From Pristionchus mayeri (Eukaryota; Nematoda; Chromadorea; Rhabditida; Neodiplogasteridae), in the NCBI GenBank assembly GCA_036245805.1, contig BTRK01000001.1, positions 17,987,087-18,051,086 on the forward strand: 64,000 nucleotides of DNA, in the 5' to 3' direction. Shown in pieces: positions 59,487-64,000 of the stretch (positions are counted from its first letter, which is position 1; each line of letters begins with the position of its first letter). The position numbers and the translations under genes are program-made. A model generated the notes under the pieces. The model was given only the letters and a program-made list of their open reading frames with translations, did not search any database and was not told where the DNA came from.

Positions 59487-59990
59487 TCAGGTTGAGCATA
59501 AAGTTTTGCGCGATTTTGTTAAAGTGCATCCTCACATCTACCATCGTTCGTTGTTGCCCAATCAACTCAGATCTTTTAGTGCTAGATAGGGGCATTTATA
59601 CTCTCTTTAGTGCACACTTTCATAGATCTGTCCGAGCAAGGGAAATAAAACAGCGATATAGCAAACTTCACGTGGCTAACCAACGACATCACTTTTCAAA
59701 GGTTTATAATTTCTTTTAGAACGGAGCTAGGACCCTATATTAACCACAGTTGTAAAGCATGACTGGCATATATTGTACTGGTAATGAGGTTTTTTGCGAA
59801 GGTACCGCGTTTCTTACATGAAGCGGTATCGTAAATATTACGAAGCTGTGTTGAATATATTAGCGCATGTGGCGCGATGCTTCAAAAGAGAGGCGCGCAT
59901 CCGTCATTGACTACTTGAGTACTTGTTTCGTAAAAGTGCTCTGGGGGATTACCGTAGCCTGGCGAAAGGGCATCGACGTGGCTGGCCTCT
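59487..59990 (+). mobile_element. Truncated mariner-like element (5' end only)
   Basis: After TA it begins TCAGGTTGAGCATAAAGTTT, the typical start of mariner TIRs in this window. No matching right TIR was found; the right limit is a guess. It lies directly beside the previous element. Confidence 0.5.
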
Positions 59991-60019
59991 TATTCTCTCT
60001 ATCCATCGTTAATATAATA

Positions 60020-60644
60020 TAAGTTGCATGATTACGACGATATTTTCTTTTCTAGTCATGCACCAAATATTACGATAAGATATTCTCATCGATTTATAGT
60101 CGCGTATTTGCATAGTCAACCTTTCGCTCTTTTTACGTTTTTCGATATTTATTGATAGCTCTCCCGCTTTATTTTTATATCTTAGGGGAGTATTTCTTGA
60201 ACCCTTTAATGCTGTCCTTACTTCAAGTGAGAACTCACTAGAATATTTGCGCTTCTCGTGTCGATCAAACACGTTCATTGTTCTGTAAAAAAACCATCCA
60301 CACTAATTATTTAAAACATAAAATAAATCAGTAGTCAATGGAACCAACTTTTGTTTGCTAATTACGGTACTTTCTCACGCTATCGCTCTGCTCTCCCTAC
60401 TGTCTTTTTTCATCGCACTCTGATCTTTGTTTGCACTTTATTGATAGCTCTTCCTCTTACTTTTACTTAATTAATCACATCCTTGCTTAAACCCTTTAAT
60501 TGAACCTCTATTTCAAGTGATTACTTGATTAAATATTCGTGCGTGTCGTTTCGACCTTCCAAACTCTTCTATTTTCTTTAAATTCTGTTCGCGGAGTTGC
60601 AATTTCGCGTTTTATTTATTATTGGTCCTATTTTCATTATAGAT
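60020..60644 (+). promoter_or_regulatory. Upstream region of class A gene Z9, internally duplicated
   Basis: Two related blocks, about 60150-60290 and 60430-60570, both contain TATTGATAGCTCT, a CCCTTTAAT stretch and TTCAAGTGA. They also match the upstream region of Z5. This is the presumed promoter unit of class A genes. Confidence 0.5.
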
Positions 60645-62582
60645 ATGGCAGATGAAACCAGCGCGAATAAGGATATTAAATGCTCGCGAACTCTGGAAAC
60701 GGCGAATTCAGATTCGGTCGGTGTTAGCATAGAAACAGGAGTACTACTACGCCGGTAAGTTTTATCCTCGTTCTTATTGTTTCGTTTTCAAGCCATTGTC
60801 TCATATTTAAGTATTTAAAAATTACGTATTTTTAGGCATTGACTAATGAGAGAGCTATTGTTCCCGCTGTAAAAAAGTTTGAACTCACATAATTGTCAGC
60901 GTATGACAATTATCACGCACAAATGTTGTCTCACATGTTAACATATATGGAAGTTTTTTGATGTCTGCACGATTATTTTGTGGAACGCCATCTGATTTTC
61001 AGTACTTTAACGGATTTCGGTGCCTTCGCGACTCGATTGGAAGAATAGGCGGAGGATTCGACGAAGGAACAGCTAGAACAGACACTCGTGAGTCATGTTT
61101 ACTACGTGTTGTTATATGAAGAAACTTCCTCAATAGCATTTTCACACAAGTCGATGCTATCATGTGTTTAGTTCTTTATTTGTAGCTACCATGTGCTCTT
61201 TAGCCTAAATGACCAATGTTATCCTACTCGATGAGATTGGAGTCCTATATAGTGAACACTTTTCATTCGACTCGCAATGAGCTAATCTACATGTCCCTTC
61301 TATTACAATACGAGCAAAAGTGCCTTCTTCCATGAGTAATTCTCTAAAAACCGTTTTTTCATGTATAATATGCAAATTATCTCCTTCGTTACCCACCTAC
61401 AATACGATTTTTATCTTCGATTCTGATTCTCCATAGTCGAATTGAGGTACGTATCTATTTCATTGCTCATAACCCGGGGCTCTTGTAATATTTTTTACAA
61501 GAGCCCCTTTTTACTCCTGTAATATTTTTTGAGTTAAACACATTTCGGAATGTATCATGTCGTAAACTTATGCAAATGTGCAAAGTTCGACCATCTTTCG
61601 AAAGCTCCCAATTAGGTCTAAAAGATTGACTCAGTGGCCCAAATCGTTAAACTTGATAGTTTTTGAGATATTACGCGAAAATTCGTTTAGAAAAGCGCAA
61701 AGGTGCTCTCATTGTTTCCACCCCCATTGTTTCTACGAACTAAGATATCTTGCAATGTCTCAAAAACTATCAAGTTTAAAGATGAGTCAATCTTTTAGAC
61801 CTAATTGAGAGCTTTCGAAAGATGGTCGAACTTTGCACATTTGCATAAGTTTACGGCATGATACATTCCGAAATGCATTTAACTCAAAAAATATTACAAG
61901 TCCGGATTCTTCCTACTGAGTAGTTGTATGAAGAGCCCCGGGTTATGAGCAATGAAATACATACGTACCTCAATTCGACTACGGAGAATCAGAATCGAAG
62001 ATAAAAATCGTATTGTAGATGGGTAACGAAGGAGATAATTTGCATATTATGCATAGGAAAACGGTTTTCTGAGAATTACTCATGGAAGAAGGCACTTTTG
62101 CTCGTATTGTAATAGAAGGGACATGTATATTAGCTCATTGCGCGTCGAATGAAAAAAATTAGCTCACTGTATGTCAAAATCCAACGGAGATACGACTCTC
62201 CAAAGTTGTAGGTCATAACTCCCTCCAACATGCAAATTTCGCAAATCTGAGTAGAAATACTTTCTCCTCGCCCTCACAATGCCTAGTCCGACTTCTATCG
62301 ACAAAATCACGACACTTTATTTTTAAACTGTCGAAAAAGGTTACCATTTTCCTACATTTTTACAGGAGATACGCGTTATGCCACGTGAAGAATTGGACTC
62401 ATCCCTTGATTTGCATCTTGTTTTGACTAGTATGCGAGATTTAGTTCTTGAAAATATTTATTTTGAATCTCTGCAGAAATCGATGAGCCATTTCCAAGTG
62501 GCATTCGATTTAAAATCACTCCACCTTTATTTTTCAGTGCGATGTTCACAACTTCAATTTCCACGAACTGGACGAGAATTGA
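60645..62582 (+). pseudogene. Z9: class A gene, truncated and with a nonsense codon
   Basis: 60645-60754 and 61003-61087 match Z5 exons 1 and 2 in length (110 and 85) and phase. TAG at 61046-61048 sits where Z5 has GAG (LEQEAEDS). A piece near 62476-62535 (SMSHFQVAFDLKSL) resembles Z5 exon 3 (SMINFRMALDETIN). The final tail exon 62538-62582 (CDVHNFNFHELDEN) follows. All acidic and finger exons are missing and a fold-back repeat fills the gap, so Z9 is a deletion pseudogene. Confidence 0.78.
61190..62140. repeat. Fold-back repeat inside Z9
   Basis: Arms of about 400 bases pair, including AATTGAGGTACGTATCT and the block with CATAACCCGGGGCTCTT. Its GATTCTGATTCTCC...AATTGAGGTACGTA stretch resembles the repeat at 62965-64000, suggesting one family. 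Confidence 0.82.
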
Positions 62583-62682
62583 GAGAAGATCAGATCGCCG
62601 TTACAGTTTTTATTCCATGATCGTTTATGACAAATTGTTCCGATTCCTCTTATTTATTTCAGTTACTCTATCAATAAAGATG

Positions 62683-62688
62683 TTAGTT
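62683..62688 (+). terminator. Poly(A) signal of Z9
   Basis: CAATAAAGATGTT, 101 bases after the stop and 105 before the Z10 acceptor. Confidence 0.68.
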
Positions 62689-62719
62689 TTTTGAAATTTT
62701 TTTGAAATTGTGAATTAAT

Positions 62720-62738
62720 CTGGTTTCTTTCCGGATGA
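62720..62738 (+). promoter_or_regulatory. Conserved intercistronic motif, copy 10 (before Z10)
   Basis: CTGGTTTCTTTCCGGATGA followed by TATTTTGATAG, 32 bases after the poly(A) signal. Confidence 0.68.
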
Positions 62739-62795
62739 CATATTTTGATAGCTTGATCGCTATAAAATTTCTTGGAAATTATTGCTGATTTAGCT

Positions 62796-64000
62796 ATGAC
62801 ATCTACTGTGACAACCCTGTCGACTGTGGAAGAATGGAAGAGAAAGGTTCGGATCCTATTCCTCGGTATAACACGGATCTCCTGTAAAAATGAAGGAAAA
62901 TGAGACCAACAGAAAAATATTTTGGGTAAGGAATTTCGCTTAAATCAGGATTACTTACCAAAGTGAGGACGGCGAAAACGCCTATCAACTTCGTTTTTCA
63001 ATAATTGCATGTTTTGACCTACCAATTTGGAGGGCTATATTTCGGTCCATTTTTGTCCTACGGCGACCGCATTTTTCCCAATCGATGCGCATTAGTGTGA
63101 TCTACAAATAAGTTAGCCAAGCCTAAGCGCAGAAATTACGTCTTGTTTTGATCCAAAAACTAATTTACCGATCCTAATCGAACTTCCATGGTGAAAAACT
63201 CTCGATTTTTATATTCGGATTCCCCGCCCCAAAATTGAGGTACGTACATAGTTCGTTTCCCCTATCAGGTGGAGTATCATACCGCCACTCAGTAGGGCGA
63301 ACCTGGACTTGTTCTAATTTTTGGATGAAAACACGTCTCGGATAATATCTCACCTGTACTTTATGCAAATGAACACACTAGTGGTATCAGACGTTAAATT
63401 TAACCGTTCTCGAGATATTCGAAAACCTTGTCACAAGGTCTAAACTCTTATTTCTCCACTGCTCTCCACCGGATTAGGTGTCGCGTCGTATCTCGAGAAC
63501 GGTTAATTTTAACGTATTAGACCACTGAGTCATTATTGTAGAGCTCATCGAGAGCTACCTTCTGATATCTTTGTGTGTTCATTTGCATAAATTACACGTG
63601 AGATATTATCCGAGACGTGTTTTCATCCAAAAATTAGAACAAGTCCAGGTTCACCCTCCTGAGCGGCGGTATGATACTCCCCCGGATATTATAAACGAAC
63701 TATGCACGTACCTCAATTCCGGGATGGGGAATCCGAATCAAAGATAAAAATCGAGTTTTTCACTACGGAAGGTCGATCAGGATCCGTAAATTTTTTGGAG
63801 CAAAACAATATGAAGACGTAATTTCTGCGCTTAGGCTTGCCTAACTTATTTGTAGACCTCACAAATGCTCATCGATTGGAAAAAATGCGGTCGCCGTAGA
63901 ACAAAAATGGACCGAAATATAGTCCTCCAAAGTGGTAGGTCAAAACATATAAAAATTTTGAAAAACAAAGTTGATAGGCGTGTTCGCCGTCCTCACGTTG
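62796..64000 (+). CDS. Z10: class B multi-zinc-finger gene, first exon (runs off the window)
   Basis: Exon 62796-62846 encodes MTSTVTTLSTVEEWKRK, matching the first exon of Z7 in length (51) and phase, with ATG two bases after GATTTAG. Its first intron fills the rest of the window and holds a long fold-back repeat, so later exons lie beyond the end. Whether the gene is intact cannot be judged. Confidence 0.7.
62965..64000. repeat. Fold-back repeat reaching the window end
   Basis: GGACGGCGAAAACGCCTATC near 62971 is mirrored by GATAGGCGTGTTCGCCGTCC at 63974-63993. The arms are about 470 bases, the centre near 63470. The right end may continue past the window. Confidence 0.8.

Noticed and set aside
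59487..60020. A mariner transposase gene
   Set aside because: Only a 5' TIR-like start is visible; no frame with a DDE/D pattern could be read.

Overview
This window is nuclear DNA of a nematode. Its genes are chains of short exons (45-200 bases) with GT-AG introns ending in TTTCAG-like acceptors. Most start codons lie 0-3 bases after an AG acceptor, as expected for spliced-leader trans-splicing. BTB/MATH and F-box genes sit beside lineage-specific zinc-finger clusters, the usual make-up of fast-evolving nematode chromosome arms. The intron-dense style suggests a diplogastrid such as Pristionchus, but that is inference. All genes are on the + strand. Exons were called by splice sites, reading phase and comparison of paralogs within the window, so single boundaries may be off by a few bases.

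Layout. 1-1782: a tRNA-derived SINE and a 430-bp fold-back repeat. 1783-13419: three tandem paralogs (T1, T2, T3) of a two-finger family with identical phases and mostly identical exon lengths. T2 carries an in-frame TAA, T1 a likely frameshift, T3 looks intact. 14022-16848: an intact MATH-BTB gene. 17299-18553: a long fold-back repeat. 18597-19195: a broken BTB copy. 19747-21643: an F-box-type gene.

22584-64000: ten copies (Z1-Z10) plus one relic of a multi-zinc-finger family, in three classes. Class A (Z5, Z9) has a short N-terminus. Class B (Z1, Z6, Z7, Z10) has an alpha-helical-looking domain, duplicated in Z1, Z6 and Z7. Class C (Z2, Z3, Z4, Z8) starts with a short leader. All then share acidic segments full of SUMO-type psi-K-x-E motifs, a basic NLS-like segment, and finger pairs (CxxC...Hx4H followed by CxC...Hx3C) ending in a FTLHKLDED-like tail. 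They lie head-to-tail, usually 200-290 bases from stop to next start, with a poly(A) signal about 100 bases before the next trans-splice acceptor. Nearly every gap holds a conserved motif, CTGGTTTAATTCCGGATGA. This looks like polycistronic blocks ordered A-B-C that duplicated: Z1-Z4, Z5-Z8 and Z9-Z10. Z2, Z5 and Z6 look intact; Z1 has decayed exons in its middle; Z3, Z4, Z7, Z8, Z9 and the relic are broken.

The cluster is dense in mobile DNA: mariner/Tc-like elements, fold-back repeats (one with a nested element showing a 3-bp TTA target duplication), two SINEs, and truncated non-LTR retrotransposon tails. The genes have no visible metabolic link. BTB and F-box proteins are typically ubiquitin-ligase adaptors; the zinc-finger proteins look like nuclear, SUMO-modifiable DNA-binding proteins.
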